Assembly: GCF_019793465.1 (NCBI RefSeq)
Contig: NZ_JAILYJ010000005.1
Span: 281,756-345,755, forward strand
DNA length: 64,000 bases
Source: Rhizobium croatiense
GTDB lineage: Bacteria; Pseudomonadota; Alphaproteobacteria; Rhizobiales; Rhizobiaceae
Direction: 5' to 3'
The notes under the pieces were generated by a model, which worked only from the letters and a program-made list of their open reading frames with translations, did not search any database and was not told the origin of the DNA. The position numbers and the translations under genes are program-made. Positions 25,816 through 36,312 of the stretch are shown piece after piece. The first letter of the stretch is position 1; the number at the start of each line of letters is the position of its first letter.

Positions 25816-25834
25816 AAAAGCGAAGGAGCAAGAG

Positions 25835-26260
25835 ATGAAATCGACCAGCTATTATCCTGTCATCATGACGGGCGACGTTGAGGGCACCGCCGCCTTCTAC
25901 TGCGCCCACTTCGGCTTCAAGGCGCTTTTTGAAAGCGACTGGTACGTTCACCTGCAATCGGTCGAGGCGGAGCATGTCGCGCTCGCCATCCTGGACGGCA
26001 GCCACGAGACCATCCCTGCCGCCGCGCGCGGTGAGGTTCGCGGCTTGCTGCTCAATTTCGAGGTCGAGGATGTCGATCGTATCTACGAGGCCTGCCGGAA
26101 CGCAGGCCTGCCGATTTTGAGAGAGATCCGCGATGAGGATTTCGGCCAGCGGCACTTCATCACCGCTGATCCGAACGGCGTGCTGATCGACATCATCAAG
26201 CCGATCCCGCCGAGCGCGGAATTCGCCGCGCTGTACGACGCCTCCGCCCTGCCCGGCTGA
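25835..26260 (+). CDS. VOC-family (glyoxalase/bleomycin-resistance) protein
   Basis: Cytoplasmic protein of 141 residues with the vicinal-oxygen-chelate fold: a first beta-alpha-beta unit ([20 protein letters not shown]) and a second ending in [16 protein letters not shown]. The DPNG stretch with an acidic metal position is typical. AAGGAG precedes the ATG. It may sequester or modify a small toxic compound that the divergent TetR senses, but VOC activities are too diverse to name a substrate. Confidence 0.88.
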   Translation: MKSTSYYPVIMTGDVEGTAAFYCAHFGFKALFESDWYVHLQSVEAEHVALAILDGSHETIPAAARGEVRGLLLNFEVEDVDRIYEACRNAGLPILREIRDEDFGQRHFITADPNGVLIDIIKPIPPSAEFAALYDASALPG

Positions 26261-26263
26261 GCC

Positions 26264-26977
26264 TCAGGCGCGCGAACCGGTGTCGCGAGCCGAAATCAGC
26301 TTGTGCAGATGCACCATCATGCCGGCGGCAAAGAGCGGCGTCAGCAGATTGACGAAGGGGATCATCAGAAACAGCGCAATAAGCAGCCCGCCGAGAAAGA
26401 CGGTGGGCGCATGCTTGGCGCGAAAAAGCCGCGCCTCCTGCGGCGGGCGGAAGCGCATGGCGGCGAATTCGAAGAATTCCCTTCCCAGTAGGTAGCCGTT
26501 CACCAGAAAGAAGGCGACCAGATTGACGCCGGGAATGAACAGCAGCAGCAAGGCGACGATATTGCCGAGGATCACCACGCCAAGGAACTTGATCGAGCTT
26601 GCCATGGCAGGACCGAGCGGCATGGCGGTGCCCGGCGCGTCCGCGGGATAATCGCGTTTTTCGATGACATCGGCGACATCGTCGAGAAACAGGCCTGCGA
26701 TCAAGGCCGTGACCGGCGACAGCAACAGCGCCAGCAGGAGCGCAAGGCCGATGCCCGCGAGGATCGCGAAGACGAGGGTGAGCCACCCCGCCCATTCCGG
26801 CAGATCGGGAAAGAAGCCCGTCAGCCAGGGAAAGAGGAAGGCCATGAAGGCCCCGCGCAATGCAAACCAGAGACCGGCCAGCACCAGAATCGTCAGGCCG
26901 AGCACTTTCCAGAAGACCGAACGCGTTTCCGGCGCGAACAGGTTGGCGAGTGATAGTCGAGCGGCGTCAAGGATCAT
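26264..26977 (-). CDS. EI24/CysZ-like membrane protein
   Basis: Protein of 237 residues with about four long helices or helix pairs (KVLGLTILVLAGLWFALRGA, TLVFAILAGIGLALLLALLL, FLGVVILGNIVALLLLFIPG, FLGGLLIALFLMIPFVNLLT). The block NLVAFFLVNGYLLGREFFEF is conserved in the EI24 domain, which includes CysZ of enterics, a sulfate permease. No sulfur genes are nearby, so sulfate transport is only a family-level suggestion. Confidence 0.83.
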   Translation of the reverse strand: MILDAARLSLANLFAPETRSVFWKVLGLTILVLAGLWFALRGAFMAFLFPWLTGFFPDLPEWAGWLTLVFAILAGIGLALLLALLLSPVTALIAGLFLDDVADVIEKRDYPADAPGTAMPLGPAMASSIKFLGVVILGNIVALLLLFIPGVNLVAFFLVNGYLLGREFFEFAAMRFRPPQEARLFRAKHAPTVFLGGLLIALFLMIPFVNLLTPLFAAGMMVHLHKLISARDTGSRA

Positions 26978-27097
26978 TTCTTCAGCGTCTCCAGTTGCGC
27001 AGAAGATGTAGGAAAGGCGAATGCCACCGACAAGAGAGAATAAAATTGCAGGCTGTAATAGAAACTTGTCGCAATATAAGTGCTAATATAATATTAT

Positions 27098-27121
27098 GGC
27101 CCATAGAATTAAGCATGGGCC
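27098..27121. promoter_or_regulatory. Inverted repeat upstream of the RpiR-type gene
   Basis: GGCCCAT-N10-ATGGGCC, about 90 bp upstream of the regulator start in an AT-rich 235-bp gap (26978-27212). It could be an operator or part of the promoter region. No gene is seen in the gap. Confidence 0.5.
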
Positions 27122-27212
27122 TGAGAAGCAGCTTCCGAAAATAGTTGCAAAGACAAGGGATCGCGATAGCGCATCCACGGAACGCCTCTGAGGGAAGACG
27201 GGGGAGGCTGAT

Positions 27213-28067
27213 GTGGAAGATTTTGTGCACAAACTCAGGCAATACGTCAAAAGCGGCACACCGGCCGAGCGTCGTATCGCGAAATATTTCTCCGAACACC
27301 TGAATGACCTGCCGTTTGAGACGGCCGCGTCGGTTGCCGACCGGCTGGACCTATCGCCCATGACCGTCGGGCGTTTTCTGCGCGCGCTCGGCTACCAGGG
27401 CCTGGACAGCGTCAAGGTCGAGATCCGCGAGACCGTGACGACATCGCCGGCTCAGTTGCAGAGCGCCATGAGTGAATTGCATGCGGATGCTGCGGAAGGC
27501 AAACCGCTCGCCGTGCTGGTCGCCGAACAGATCCAGGCGCTCCATCATATCTATCATCTGACGGCGCAGCCGCACTGGTCCGAAGCTGTCAGCCTGATCA
27601 GCACCGCTCGTGAAGTCTCGATCGCCACCCACGCACGGCTTGCAAGTCTCGCCAATCACTTCTGCCAGCGGCTGACACAGGCCCGCGACGGCGTGCGCAC
27701 GCTCGACGGCGCCGACAACCGTTTTGCCGACCTCTTTGCCCGCCCGGCGGTCGACGACGCGCTGCTCGTCATCATCGACTGTCGCCGCTTCGCCAAGGCG
27801 CGCCTGCTTGCCAGAACCGCGCGGCGCTACGGCTACAAGGTCGTCCTGATTTCACCGCAGCAGGCGGATTGGATGGCGGATCAATCCAACGTCATGTTGC
27901 CCCTGCCGCCCGCCCGCGCCCCCGATCTCGACAATCTTCCGCCGCTGATCGCCCTGCTCGATTGCCTGTCGGAGTCGGTCATCCTCGAAGTCGGGGAAGA
28001 GGCCGCGCTTCGCCGCCGCCGCATGCTGGAATTCGCAACCGTCCTCGGCGAGACGGCCAACCACTGA
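27213..28067 (+). CDS. MurR/RpiR-family transcriptional regulator
   Basis: Regulator of 284 residues. The N-terminal RpiR helix-turn-helix (TAASVADRLDLSPMTVGRFLRALGYQ, about 35-60) is followed by a SIS-like phosphosugar domain (about 110-250). The initiation codon is GTG 27213, preceded by GGGGGAGG. It converges on the polyol kinase gene with 17 bp between the stops, so it may belong functionally to sugar metabolism, but it is not placed to share a promoter with that operon. Confidence 0.88.
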   Translation: MEDFVHKLRQYVKSGTPAERRIAKYFSEHLNDLPFETAASVADRLDLSPMTVGRFLRALGYQGLDSVKVEIRETVTTSPAQLQSAMSELHADAAEGKPLAVLVAEQIQALHHIYHLTAQPHWSEAVSLISTAREVSIATHARLASLANHFCQRLTQARDGVRTLDGADNRFADLFARPAVDDALLVIIDCRRFAKARLLARTARRYGYKVVLISPQQADWMADQSNVMLPLPPARAPDLDNLPPLIALLDCLSESVILEVGEEAALRRRRMLEFATVLGETANH

Positions 28068-28084
28068 AACCGCGCTTTCGGCGG

Positions 28085-29668
28085 CTACCGCATCGTTTCC
28101 AGCTCGGCGCGGTGCCGATACATCGCCAGAAGACGGCGATAATCGCGATCGTAGAGGGCCTGCTTCGCCCTGTCGGGCAGCCGTTCCTGGCCGCCCGGAT
28201 ACATCGCCTCGCCGGCTGCCGCCAAATCCTTGTGCAGGCCGCAGGCGACCGATGCCGCGATCGCCGTGCCGAGCAGCACCGCCTCGTTCATCTTCGGCAC
28301 CACGACCTTGCAGCCGGTGGCATCGCTATAGAGTTCCATCAGCACCGGGTTTTTCACATGCCCGCCGGCGACATGCAGTGTATCAGGCACGTAGCCATAT
28401 TCCTTCATTTTCTCCAGGATATGGCGAATGCCGAGCGCAATGGCCACTGCGGACCGCCAATAGAGTGCACACAGCCCGTCGAAGGAGGTATCGAGCGTCA
28501 GCCCGCTGACGGCGCCGACCGCATGCGGATCGGCGCGGGGTGAACGATTGCCGTGAAAATCCGGCAGCACGAAAATGCGCTCCCCGAAAGCATCGCCTTC
28601 CTCGGCCCGCAACTCGGCAATGCGCGCGACGATCCTCTGATGCAGCGCCGCCGTCGGCTCGCCGCCCGCCGCATGCATGCGGACCATATGGTCGAGCAGC
28701 GCCCCGGTCGCCGATTGTCCGGCCTCCACCAGCCAGGACTGCGGGAAGACCACCTCGTAATAGGGACCCCACATGCCGTGGCTCGGTTTGCGTTCCTGCG
28801 AAAAGGCGACGATGCAGCTCGACGTGCCGGCGATCAGCGCCAGTTGATGCTCGCGTTTCACCGGATCGGCGGCATAACCGCCGAGTGCGCCAAGCGCGCC
28901 GGCATAGGCGTCGATCATCCCGGCCGAGACGTGGCAATCGGTGGTCAGCCCAAGGACTGCCGCCGCCTCCGGCGTCAGCCGGCCGACGCTGCCGCCGACC
29001 GGCGTCGTCTCATCCGGCAGGTGGCCGCGCGCCTGAAGATCTTCGAGACCAATGCGCTGCAGGAAATCCTGCTGCCAGCCCTTTTCGAGATGGGCGAGAT
29101 AATTCCATTTCGCCGTCAACGTGCAGCGCGAGCGAGCCGGCGATCCGGTCGATTTCCATGTCATGAAATCGGCAAGGTCGAAGAAGTAACCGGCCTTTTC
29201 CCATGTGGCGGGCAGCTTCTTCTTCAGCCACATCAGCTTCGGCATTTCCATTTCCGGCGACATGACGTGGCCGGAATGCTCGAGCACCCCGTGCTCCGTC
29301 GCCGTGCAGAAATCGGCTTCCTTCAGCGCCCGATGGTCGAGCCAGACGATCGTGTCGAAACGCTGCTCGCCGCCGGTGGAAACGCTGATCTGCCGGCCCT
29401 CGACGTCGCGCACGACAAGCGAACAGGTAGCGTCGAAACCAATCGCGCCGACCGAGGCGGCGGCAATGCCGGATTGCGCCATCGCGCGGCGCACCGCCGT
29501 GCAGGCAGCCGACCAGATGTCTTCGGAATCGTGCTCGGCGTGGTTTTCGCGCGGCCGGTTCATCGCGATCGGATGTTCTGCCTTGGCGAGCAGACGGCCG
29601 GCGGCATCGAAGACACCGGCGCGCGCGCTGCCGGTGCCGACATCGACCGCAACCACATGATCACGCAT
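28085..29668 (-). CDS. FGGY-family carbohydrate kinase, ribulokinase-like
   Basis: Sugar kinase of 527 residues. The N-terminal VVAVDVGTGSARAGVFD and the block HVAGGHVKNPVLMELYSDAT near residue 440 mark the FGGY fold. Length and the GFDATCS/DHRAL motifs resemble D-ribulokinase/ribulokinase-like members more than xylulokinase. The start overlaps the HAD gene stop as TGATG, so the two are coupled. It is last in the polyol operon. It probably phosphorylates the ketose released by the polyol dehydrogenase, for example ribulose or xylulose. Substrate is inferred. Confidence 0.87.
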   Translation of the reverse strand: MRDHVVAVDVGTGSARAGVFDAAGRLLAKAEHPIAMNRPRENHAEHDSEDIWSAACTAVRRAMAQSGIAAASVGAIGFDATCSLVVRDVEGRQISVSTGGEQRFDTIVWLDHRALKEADFCTATEHGVLEHSGHVMSPEMEMPKLMWLKKKLPATWEKAGYFFDLADFMTWKSTGSPARSRCTLTAKWNYLAHLEKGWQQDFLQRIGLEDLQARGHLPDETTPVGGSVGRLTPEAAAVLGLTTDCHVSAGMIDAYAGALGALGGYAADPVKREHQLALIAGTSSCIVAFSQERKPSHGMWGPYYEVVFPQSWLVEAGQSATGALLDHMVRMHAAGGEPTAALHQRIVARIAELRAEEGDAFGERIFVLPDFHGNRSPRADPHAVGAVSGLTLDTSFDGLCALYWRSAVAIALGIRHILEKMKEYGYVPDTLHVAGGHVKNPVLMELYSDATGCKVVVPKMNEAVLLGTAIAASVACGLHKDLAAAGEAMYPGGQERLPDRAKQALYDRDYRRLLAMYRHRAELETMR

Positions 29669-30357
29669 CAAATCTTGGTCCCGTCCAGCTTATGGTTGCG
29701 GACAAGGTGTATCAAATCCGGCATGGCGTCAAACACGACTTCCGGCGAAAGCCGGTCGAGTTCGGCACGGTATCCGGCGAAATTCGCATGCGATCCGCCG
29801 GTGAAGGCAAAGACAGTCATACCCGCCGCCTTGGCGGCGGCAATGCCGGCCGGACTGTCCTCGACGACGACGCAGGATCCAGGTTCGACTTGCATCTCGC
29901 GCGCCGCATGCAGGAAGAGATCGGGCGCCGGTTTGCCGCGCTTGACCATCGTCGCGCTGAAGATGTCGGGCAGCCTGTCGAGAAGGCCGGTGACGGAAAG
30001 CGACAGCCGGATTCGCTCCATCTGGCTGGACGAGGCGACGCAGCACGGAATGCCGAGCCGGTCGATCGTCGCTCCAATGCCATCGATCGGCTTCAATTCG
30101 GTGCGGAAGCGAGCGTAGAGATCGGTGCGGATGCGTTCGAGGAATTCCTCGCTGGCATGGATGTTGAATTCGGTTTCCAGCGTATCGATGAGCGTCGACA
30201 GGCTGCGGCCGAGAAAGCGCTCATAGGCCTGATCTTCGCTGATCGAGACGCCGAGATCGTTCATCGCGCCGACGAGGACGCTGATCGAGATCGGCTCGCT
30301 GTCGACGAGCACGCCGTCGCAATCGAAGATGACCAGCCGTGGTTCAGCATCAGCCAT
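29668..30357 (-). CDS. HAD-superfamily phosphatase
   Basis: Cytoplasmic hydrolase of 229 residues, beta-phosphoglucomutase/YieH-like subfamily I. Nucleophile Asp lies in VIFDCDGVLVDSEP (near residue 12), the Thr/Ser motif in CVASSSQ, Lys in KRGKPAPDLF, and the acidic motif in VVEDSPAGI. It sits between the polyol dehydrogenase and the kinase, with a TGATG overlap into the latter. A sugar-phosphate target or a housekeeping role against inhibitory phosphates is plausible. Confidence 0.9.
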   Translation of the reverse strand: MADAEPRLVIFDCDGVLVDSEPISISVLVGAMNDLGVSISEDQAYERFLGRSLSTLIDTLETEFNIHASEEFLERIRTDLYARFRTELKPIDGIGATIDRLGIPCCVASSSQMERIRLSLSVTGLLDRLPDIFSATMVKRGKPAPDLFLHAAREMQVEPGSCVVVEDSPAGIAAAKAAGMTVFAFTGGSHANFAGYRAELDRLSPEVVFDAMPDLIHLVRNHKLDGTKI

Positions 30358-30445
30358 GAAAGACCCAACCTGAGTTCAATTCGCACGCACGTCCGCGCCG
30401 CTCGCAGACCGGACGGATGGCGGCGCGAATACCGCCACCCGGTCC

Positions 30446-31927
30446 TTACACCGCGAGCTTGCCGTCGAGATAGAGCTGCAGCGTTCCCCGCGTGCCCTTT
30501 TCCCACAAGGTTTTGAGCGCATGGGCGAAACGCTTGCGGAAGAGATCGGATTTTGCCACCTCACCGAAAATATCGTCGAAGGCGAGGAAGGCGGACGGAT
30601 CGTCCTTGGCCTTCAGCGCCGCCGCATGCAGGCGCTCGGCGCTGGCGTCGTTGAAGACGATATCCTTGCCGCTATCGGTCTTGCCGGCGAAATAACGGCA
30701 CCAGAGCGCCGAGACCAGCGCCAGGCCGACGACATCCCTGTTCTGGCGGAGATTGTCGAGCGTCGACGGCAGGATGAATTTCGGCTGGCGGTTCGAACCG
30801 TCCTGGGCCAGGCGCGGAATGGTGTCGGCAATCTTCGGATTGAGCAGGCGATGCTCGATCAGCGCAAAATAATCCGTCAGCGACGTGTTCGGCACCGGCG
30901 GCACGATCGGAATGATCTCGTCCTTTTCGAGCTTGGCGAGGAAGGCGCGAATCAGCGGATCTGCCATGGAATCATGCACGAAATGAATGTCCATCAGCGC
31001 CGCCGGATAGGCAATCGCCGCATGTCCGCCGTTGAGGATGCGGATCTTCATATGCTCATAAGGCGTGACATCGGGCACGAAGGTCACGCCGACCTTTTCC
31101 AGCGCCGGCCGGCCGGCGGTGAACTTGTCCTCGAGCACCCACTGCTTGAATTCCTCGCAATAGACCGGCCAATTGTCTTCGATGTCGAAATTGTCCCTGA
31201 GGAAATCGATCTCCCGCTGGCCGGTCGCCGGCGTGATGCGGTCGACCATCGCATTCGGGAAGGCGACGTTTTCCCGGATCCAGTCGGCGAAGGCGGGATC
31301 CGAAAGTGCCGCCGTGCCGACCACCGCATTGGCGGTGACGATGCCGTTGTGGGGAATGTTGTCGCAGGACATGACGGTGAAGGGACCGATGCCCTTTTCC
31401 TTGCGCGCCTTCAGGCCGGCGACGATCAGCCCGAACACCGTCTTCGGCGCGTCGGGACTGTTTCCGTCGGAGGCGATATCGGGATGGGCCGGGTTGAATG
31501 TGCCCGATGCATCGATGAAGTAACCGCCCTCGGTGATCGTCAGCGAAACGATGCGGATCTCGGGATCGGCAAGCCTGGCGATGATCGCGGCAGGATCGCC
31601 GACCGGCAAGATGTCGATCATCGGCGCGGTGACGCGCGCCGCCGTCTTGTTGTTGTCCTGTTCGACCACCGTCGTCAGGAAATCCTGGGCCGCAAGCCTC
31701 TCACGCATGGCGGCATCGGACGGCAGCACGCCGGCGCCGACGATCGCCCAGTCGTGATCCGTGCCCGCGTTGAAGAGATCGTCGAGATAAATCGCCTGGT
31801 GAGCCCGGTGGAAGTTGCCGACCCCGAAGTGCACGATGCCGGCTTTCAGCGACGCCCTGTCATATCGGGGAATGGCGGCGGTGCGCGCCGCGTCCGGAAG
31901 CGTTGCCAGCGATAGTTTGCACGTCAT
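30446..31927 (-). CDS. mtlK: Long-chain polyol dehydrogenase, mannitol 2-dehydrogenase family
   Basis: NAD-dependent enzyme of 493 residues, the usual length for the monomeric mannitol/arabinitol dehydrogenase family. The N-terminal cofactor loop is GIVHFGVGNFHRAHQA, and the catalytic region KIRILNGGHAAIAYPA holds the conserved Lys-Asn-His set. AGAGGA lies eight nt before ATG 31927. Cotranscription with smoEFGK-type genes points to oxidation of the imported polyol. Mannitol to fructose is the default for MtlK, but D-arabitol to xylulose is possible given the downstream kinase. Confidence 0.9.
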   Translation of the reverse strand: MTCKLSLATLPDAARTAAIPRYDRASLKAGIVHFGVGNFHRAHQAIYLDDLFNAGTDHDWAIVGAGVLPSDAAMRERLAAQDFLTTVVEQDNNKTAARVTAPMIDILPVGDPAAIIARLADPEIRIVSLTITEGGYFIDASGTFNPAHPDIASDGNSPDAPKTVFGLIVAGLKARKEKGIGPFTVMSCDNIPHNGIVTANAVVGTAALSDPAFADWIRENVAFPNAMVDRITPATGQREIDFLRDNFDIEDNWPVYCEEFKQWVLEDKFTAGRPALEKVGVTFVPDVTPYEHMKIRILNGGHAAIAYPAALMDIHFVHDSMADPLIRAFLAKLEKDEIIPIVPPVPNTSLTDYFALIEHRLLNPKIADTIPRLAQDGSNRQPKFILPSTLDNLRQNRDVVGLALVSALWCRYFAGKTDSGKDIVFNDASAERLHAAALKAKDDPSAFLAFDDIFGEVAKSDLFRKRFAHALKTLWEKGTRGTLQLYLDGKLAV

Positions 31928-32010
31928 GTTCCAGTCCTCTTGAAGGTCTTGCCGAAACGGCCGGGCGCCATCGCCCGGCTCGCATGCCTGCCCCCAGCCG
32001 GCCGCCTGCC

Positions 32011-33009
<999 letters not shown>

Positions 33010-33025
33010 GTTTGTCTCCCTTTTC

Positions 33026-33856
33026 TTATTTCACTGCGCCGAAGGTCAGGCCGCGGACGAGTTGTTTCTGGCTGAACCAGCCGAGGATCAGGATCGGCGC
33101 GATCGCCATGGTCGAAGCCGCCGAGAGTTTGGCGTAGAACAGGCCTTCCGGGCTGGAATAGGAGGCGATGAAGGCCGTCAGCGGCGCCGCCTTGGAGGCA
33201 GTGAGGTTGAGCGTCCAGAACGCCTCGTTCCAGGCAAGGATGATGTTCAGAAGCAGCGTCGAGGCGATGCCGGGCACCGCCATCGGCGTCAGCACGTAGA
33301 TGATCTCCTTCATCAGTGACGCTCCGTCCATGCGCGCCGCTTCGAGGATCTCGCCGGGGATTTCCTTGAAATAGGTGTAGAGCATCCAGACGATGATCGG
33401 CAGGTTGATCAGCGTCAGTATGATCACCAGCCCGGTGCGGGTGTCGAGCAGGCCGGAATTGCGGAACATCAGATAGATCGGGATCAGCGCGCCGACCGGC
33501 GGCATCATCTTGGTCGACAGCATCCACATCAGCACGTCCTTGGTCCGCTTGGTCGGCGAAAACGCCATCGCCCAGGCGGCCGGGATTGCGATGATCAGGC
33601 CGATCAGCGTCGAGCCGAAGGAAATGACCACCGAATTCATGAAGTGGCCGAGATAGTTCGACCGGCTCTGCACCTCCGCATAGTTCTCCGTCGTCCAGTG
33701 GAAGAACAGAAACTGCGGCGGCGAGGCGATGGCGTCGGCTTCCGACTTGAAGCTCGTCAGGAAGGTCCAGAGGATCGGGAAGAAGATCAGGATGCCGAGC
33801 GTCCAGGCAATCGCGGTGACGATGACCTTGCGCTGCGTTGTGACTTTTCTGGCCAT
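33026..33856 (-). CDS. smoG: Polyol ABC transporter permease (SmoG-like)
   Basis: Inner-membrane subunit of 276 residues with six helices. The EAA loop [28 protein letters not shown] lies near residue 180, and the C-terminus [12 protein letters not shown] is typical of CUT1 permeases. ATG 33856 begins one base after the upstream permease stop. It pairs with SmoF to form the channel. Confidence 0.92.
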   Translation of the reverse strand: MARKVTTQRKVIVTAIAWTLGILIFFPILWTFLTSFKSEADAIASPPQFLFFHWTTENYAEVQSRSNYLGHFMNSVVISFGSTLIGLIIAIPAAWAMAFSPTKRTKDVLMWMLSTKMMPPVGALIPIYLMFRNSGLLDTRTGLVIILTLINLPIIVWMLYTYFKEIPGEILEAARMDGASLMKEIIYVLTPMAVPGIASTLLLNIILAWNEAFWTLNLTASKAAPLTAFIASYSSPEGLFYAKLSAASTMAIAPILILGWFSQKQLVRGLTFGAVK

Positions 33857-33857
33857 C

Positions 33858-34730
33858 TCAAGCCTCCAGATTCTTGCCGACGAGGCGGACGAGGAAGATC
33901 GCGACGATATTGGCAAGCACGACCGCGACGATGCCGCCCGCCGACGCGCCGCCGATATCGAACTGCAAGAGCGCCTGCGCATAGACGAGATAGGTCAGGT
34001 TAGTGCTGTCGGTGCCCGGCCCGCCATTGGTGGTGACGAGGATTTCGGCAAAAACCGAAAGCAGGAAGATCGTCTGGATCAGGATCACCACGGTGATGGC
34101 GCGGGCCATGTGCGGCAGGATGATATAGATGAATTTCGAGATCGCCCCGGCGCCGTCCATCTCGGCCGCCTCCTTCTGCTCCTCGTCGAGCGATTGCAAC
34201 GCCGTCAGCAGGATGAGGGTGGCAAAGGGCAGCCATTGCCAAGCGACGATGAGAACGACGGAAAACAGCGGCGCATTCGCCAGCCAGTCGATTGGCTGCA
34301 GGCCGAGCGCCTTGGCAAGATGCGCAAAGAGGCCGTTGACCGGGTTCATGAACATGTTCTTCCAGACCAACGCAGCGACCGTCGGCATGACGAAGAACGG
34401 AGCAATGACAAGGATGCGCACGATGCCCTGGCCGTACATCGGCTGGTCGAGCAGCAGCGCGAAGGCGATGCCGCCGATGACGGTAATCACAAGCACGCCG
34501 GCGACGAGCAGCAGCGTATTGATCAGCGCGGCGAAGAAGGCCGGATCGGACAGGAAATATTCATAGTTCAGAAAGCCGACGAAGCTCTCCATGCCGGGGC
34601 TGAGCAGATTGTAGTTCAGCGTCGAGAAATAGATCGTCATCGCAAGCGGAACGATCATCCACGCAAAGAGGAGCAGCACGGAGGGCGCGATCATCAGGCG
34701 CGCGGAAGAGCGAGTGTGCAAGGTTGCCAT
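33858..34730 (-). CDS. smoF: Polyol ABC transporter permease (SmoF-like)
   Basis: Membrane subunit of 290 residues with six helices and the EAA loop EEQKEAAEMDGAGAISKFIY near residue 190. The start ATG 34730 (MATLHTRSSARLM) is preferred over GTG 34739. It is separated from the binding-protein gene by 133 bp containing two strong stem-loops. Confidence 0.92.
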   Translation of the reverse strand: MATLHTRSSARLMIAPSVLLLFAWMIVPLAMTIYFSTLNYNLLSPGMESFVGFLNYEYFLSDPAFFAALINTLLLVAGVLVITVIGGIAFALLLDQPMYGQGIVRILVIAPFFVMPTVAALVWKNMFMNPVNGLFAHLAKALGLQPIDWLANAPLFSVVLIVAWQWLPFATLILLTALQSLDEEQKEAAEMDGAGAISKFIYIILPHMARAITVVILIQTIFLLSVFAEILVTTNGGPGTDSTNLTYLVYAQALLQFDIGGASAGGIVAVVLANIVAIFLVRLVGKNLEA

Positions 34731-34791
34731 GGCAATCACCGATCTGGTCTGAAGCGGGGAGCGGCCGCAGGAAAGCTTTGTCTGGAAAAAC

Positions 34792-34851
34792 GGCCGCCGA
34801 TGCGGTTCGGGCGATCGGCGGCCCAGAGGGGCGGATTGTCAAGGATCCGCC
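34792..34851 (-). other. Two intercistronic stem-loops between smoE- and smoF-like genes
   Basis: GGCCGCCGAT-N12-ATCGGCGGCC (34792-34823) and GGCGGAT-N8-ATCCGCC (34830-34851), just after the binding-protein stop. Neither is followed by a T-run. Hairpins at this position in ABC operons usually protect the binding-protein message and lower downstream expression. Confidence 0.65.
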
Positions 34852-34863
34852 TTCTCAGGAGGT

Positions 34864-36174
34864 TTACTTGATGTAGCCGGCTTTGGTCATTTCCCGGGTT
34901 GCCAGCTGCTGTGCGCTCTTCAACGCCTGATCGACCGAAATCTGGCCGGCAAGGGCTGCCGAGAACTGCTGCCCCACCGCCGTGCCGATACCCTGGAATT
35001 CCGGGATCGCCACGAACTGGACGCCGACATAGGGGACCGGCTTGACGGTCGGCTTGGTCGGATCGGCCGAGTTGATCGAGTCGAGGGTCATCTTGGCGAA
35101 GGGAGCGGCCTTCTGGTAATCCGCGCTCGCATAGAGCGAGGTGCGGGTGCCGGGAGGTGCGTTCAGCCAGCCTTCCTTTTCAGCCACCAGGTTGGTGTAA
35201 TCCTTGCTCGTTGCCCAGGCGACGAACTTCTCGGCAGCTTCGATCTTCTGCGAGCCTGCCGGGATGGCGAGGTTCCAGGCCCAGAGCCAGCTGCCGCGCT
35301 TGCCGAGGCCCTTGTCCGGGGCGAGCGCGAAGCCGACCTTGTCGGCAACGGTGGACTCCTTCGGGTTGCTGACGAAGGAAGCGGCGACCGTTGCGTCGAT
35401 CCACATGCCGCACTTGCCGGTCTGGAAGAGCGCCAGGTTCTCGTTGAAGCCATTGGAAGAAGCACCCGGAGGGCCGGCGTCCTTCATCAGCTTGACGTAG
35501 AAGTCCAAAGTTTCCTTCCACTCCGGCTGGTCGAACTGCGGTTTCCAGCTTTCATCGAACCAGCGCGCGCCGAAGGAGTTGGACATGGCCGTCAGAAACG
35601 CCATGTTCTCGCCCCAGCCGGCCTTGCCGCGCAGGCAGATACCGTAGATTTCCTTGTCCTTGTTGGTGATCTTGCGGGCAGCCTCCGCCACGAAGTCCCA
35701 GGTCGGGGCATCCGGCATCTTCAGGCCAGCGGCGTCGAACAGGTCCTTGCGGTACATGACCATCGAGCTTTCGCCGTAAAACGGCGCCGCATAGAGCTTG
35801 CCATCCGTGGTCAGGCCGCTGCGGATTGCCGGCAGCAGGTCGTCGACGTCGTAATTGGCGCCGAGATTGTCGAGCGGCAGCAGCCAGCCCTGTTTTGCCC
35901 AGATCGGAACTTCATAAGTGCCGATCGTCAGAACGTCGTACTGGCCGCCCTTGGTCGCGATGTCGGTCGTAACCTTCTGGCGCAGCACGTTTTCTTCGAG
36001 GGTGACCCATTCAAGGTCAATGCCGGGATTCTTCGTCTTGAAGTCATCCGTCAGCTTCTGCATCCGGATCATATCGCCGTTGTTGACGGTCGCGATTGTC
36101 AGCGTTTCGGCCGAAGCCATGCCGGCAAACGCCAATGCCGAGCAGGCGCCCAGCAGGAAAGTTCTCAATGTCAT
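34864..36174 (-). CDS. smoE: Polyol ABC transporter substrate-binding protein
   Basis: Periplasmic protein of 436 residues with a signal peptide (TFLLGACSALAFAGMASA, cleaved about residue 22) and a CUT1 sugar-binding fold (LTIATVNNGDMIRMQKLTDD; KLYAAPFYGESSMVMYRKDL). It resembles the sorbitol/mannitol-binding SmoE proteins. It is first in the transcript, with TGAGCA/TGCTCA-type sites 25-57 bp upstream that the SorC-type regulator may bind. Confidence 0.92.
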   Translation of the reverse strand: MTLRTFLLGACSALAFAGMASAETLTIATVNNGDMIRMQKLTDDFKTKNPGIDLEWVTLEENVLRQKVTTDIATKGGQYDVLTIGTYEVPIWAKQGWLLPLDNLGANYDVDDLLPAIRSGLTTDGKLYAAPFYGESSMVMYRKDLFDAAGLKMPDAPTWDFVAEAARKITNKDKEIYGICLRGKAGWGENMAFLTAMSNSFGARWFDESWKPQFDQPEWKETLDFYVKLMKDAGPPGASSNGFNENLALFQTGKCGMWIDATVAASFVSNPKESTVADKVGFALAPDKGLGKRGSWLWAWNLAIPAGSQKIEAAEKFVAWATSKDYTNLVAEKEGWLNAPPGTRTSLYASADYQKAAPFAKMTLDSINSADPTKPTVKPVPYVGVQFVAIPEFQGIGTAVGQQFSAALAGQISVDQALKSAQQLATREMTKAGYIK

Positions 36175-36198
36175 ATCTTCCTCCCAGAAGACGAGATG

Positions 36199-36231
36199 TG
36201 AGCATTCGCTTTGCTCATGAGCAATTACTCA
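36199..36231. promoter_or_regulatory. Clustered operator sites upstream of smoE
   Basis: Two abutting inverted repeats: TGAGCA-N7-TGCTCA (36199-36217) and TGAG-N6-CTCA (36218-36231). Their junction forms the perfect 14-mer TTGCTCATGAGCAA (36211-36224). The half-site recurs at 36313-36337. They are probably sites for the SorC-type regulator encoded just upstream. Confidence 0.68.
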
Positions 36232-36312
36232 CCACGCAGCAAAAAATGTCAATCGGCAATCGTTGCTGCAATGCCGAACAGCCTACCTATCTAATTGATT
36301 CAGAAGAAGAAT

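Noticed and set aside
28085..29668. Calling the FGGY kinase xylulokinase.
   Set aside because: It is longer than XylB and lacks the GLSGQMHG motif seen in the xylB gene at 1-861; it is closer to ribulokinase-like members.
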